Assembly: GCA_025449795.1 (NCBI GenBank)
Contig: JANWIQ010000068.1
Coordinates: 1 to 5,616, forward strand
Direction: 5' to 3'
Source: Minisyncoccota bacterium
GTDB taxonomy: Bacteria > Patescibacteriota > Microgenomatia > Levybacterales > UBA12049
DNA: 5,616 nt
This document shows positions 5,391-5,616 of the stretch, piece after piece. A program made the position numbers and the translations under genes. The first letter of the stretch is position 1. The number at the start of each line of letters is the position of its first letter. The notes under the pieces are model-generated. The model had not been told where the DNA came from and ran no database searches. It saw only the letters and a program-made list of their open reading frames with translations.

Positions 5391-5396
5391 TATACT
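5391..5396 (+). promoter_or_regulatory. Candidate -10 element for msrA
   Basis: TATACT, preceded directly by TG, is followed by six bases (TGTTTT) and the ATG at 5403. Transcription would begin at the start codon, giving a leaderless message. GGAAGG at 5383-5388 is 14 nt from the ATG, too far to serve as a normal Shine-Dalgarno. No good -35 is seen. Confidence 0.45.
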
Positions 5397-5402
5397 TGTT
5401 TT

Positions 5403-5616
5403 ATGGCAAATTTAGAAATTGCAACATTTGCCAATGGCTGCTTTTGGTGTACTGAAGCAATCTTTAAAAGATTGAAGGGGGTAATATCCGTAATGCCAGG
5501 GTATGCTGGTGGACAAAGAGAAAATCCAAGCTACGAGCAGGTATCATCTGGAACGACCGGACATGCGGAATCCATTCAAATAAAATTTGATCCGGATATT
5601 CTTCCTTATGAAAGAC
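5403..5616 (+). CDS. msrA: Peptide methionine sulfoxide reductase MsrA, 5' part, cut by the right window edge
   Basis: The first 71 codons of an enzyme that reduces methionine-S-sulfoxide in proteins and free methionine, repairing oxidative damage in the cytoplasm. The catalytic motif GCFWCTE begins at residue 12 with the nucleophilic C13; the second cysteine C16 makes it the GCFWC variant. PGYAGG (32-37) and GTTGHAE (50-56), which carries the conserved glutamate, follow in the right order, then IKFDPDILPY. There is no signal peptide, so it is cytoplasmic. The ATG at 5403 leaves the short N terminus typical of compact MsrA. The remaining ~80-100 residues, including any resolving cysteine at the C terminus and any MsrB fusion, lie outside the window. 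It is divergent from the ABC exporter. Confidence 0.93.
   Translation, partial: MANLEIATFANGCFWCTEAIFKRLKGVISVMPGYAGGQRENPSYEQVSSGTTGHAESIQIKFDPDILPYER

Noticed and set aside
1..5616. CRISPR array, insertion sequence, prophage, tRNA or rRNA
   Set aside because: No regularly spaced long repeats, transposase or integrase motifs, terminal inverted repeats with target duplications, or cloverleaf-like sequences were seen on either strand.

Overview
This is a 5.6 kb stretch of bacterial chromosome, AT-leaning (roughly 40% GC by eye), with compact gene packing. It holds six complete genes on the minus strand and two genes cut by the window edges. The glycosylase gene ends in TGA, so the standard bacterial code applies. 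The small genome style, the simple housekeeping and transport content, the ABC-2 permease sequence and the APC permease with a soluble tail remind me of Candidate Phyla Radiation (Patescibacteria) genomes. That placement is an inference, not something the sequence proves.

Layout, left to right. Positions 1-93 (minus) hold the start of an unrecognised protein that runs off the left edge. Positions 119-1882 (minus) encode an APC-superfamily amino-acid permease of 587 residues with a soluble C-terminal domain of about 119 residues. Positions 1959-2627 (minus) encode an OmpR/PhoB-type response regulator with no histidine kinase beside it. Positions 2769-3326 (minus) encode a family-4-like uracil-DNA glycosylase. 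It overlaps by 8 nt the end of a small single-pass membrane protein (3319-3561). Positions 3633-4376 and 4461-5249 (minus) encode an ABC-2 permease and its ATPase, a two-gene exporter of the DrrAB/NodIJ type. Positions 5403-5616 (plus) are the start of a divergent msrA, cut by the right edge.

No gap exceeds about 155 bases, but the gaps are structured. The most interesting signal is a repeat, GTAAGA(A/G)-N4-GTAAGA(A/G), with an 11-bp period. It occurs upstream of the response regulator (2680-2697), over the probable transcription start of the amino-acid permease (1887-1904) and, with one mismatch, upstream of the membrane-protein/glycosylase pair (3607-3624). An 11-bp direct repeat is the spacing used by OmpR/PhoB-family dimers, so these look like binding sites of the regulator encoded here. 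That would suggest a small local regulon joining amino-acid transport, DNA repair and autoregulation.

Four genes (left-edge gene, ABC permease, ABC ATPase, msrA) have a -10-like hexamer exactly six bases before ATG and no good Shine-Dalgarno, which suggests leaderless transcripts. The small membrane protein instead has a clear Shine-Dalgarno and a GTG start. The glycosylase lacks two of the four cysteines that usually hold the 4Fe-4S cluster in its family.
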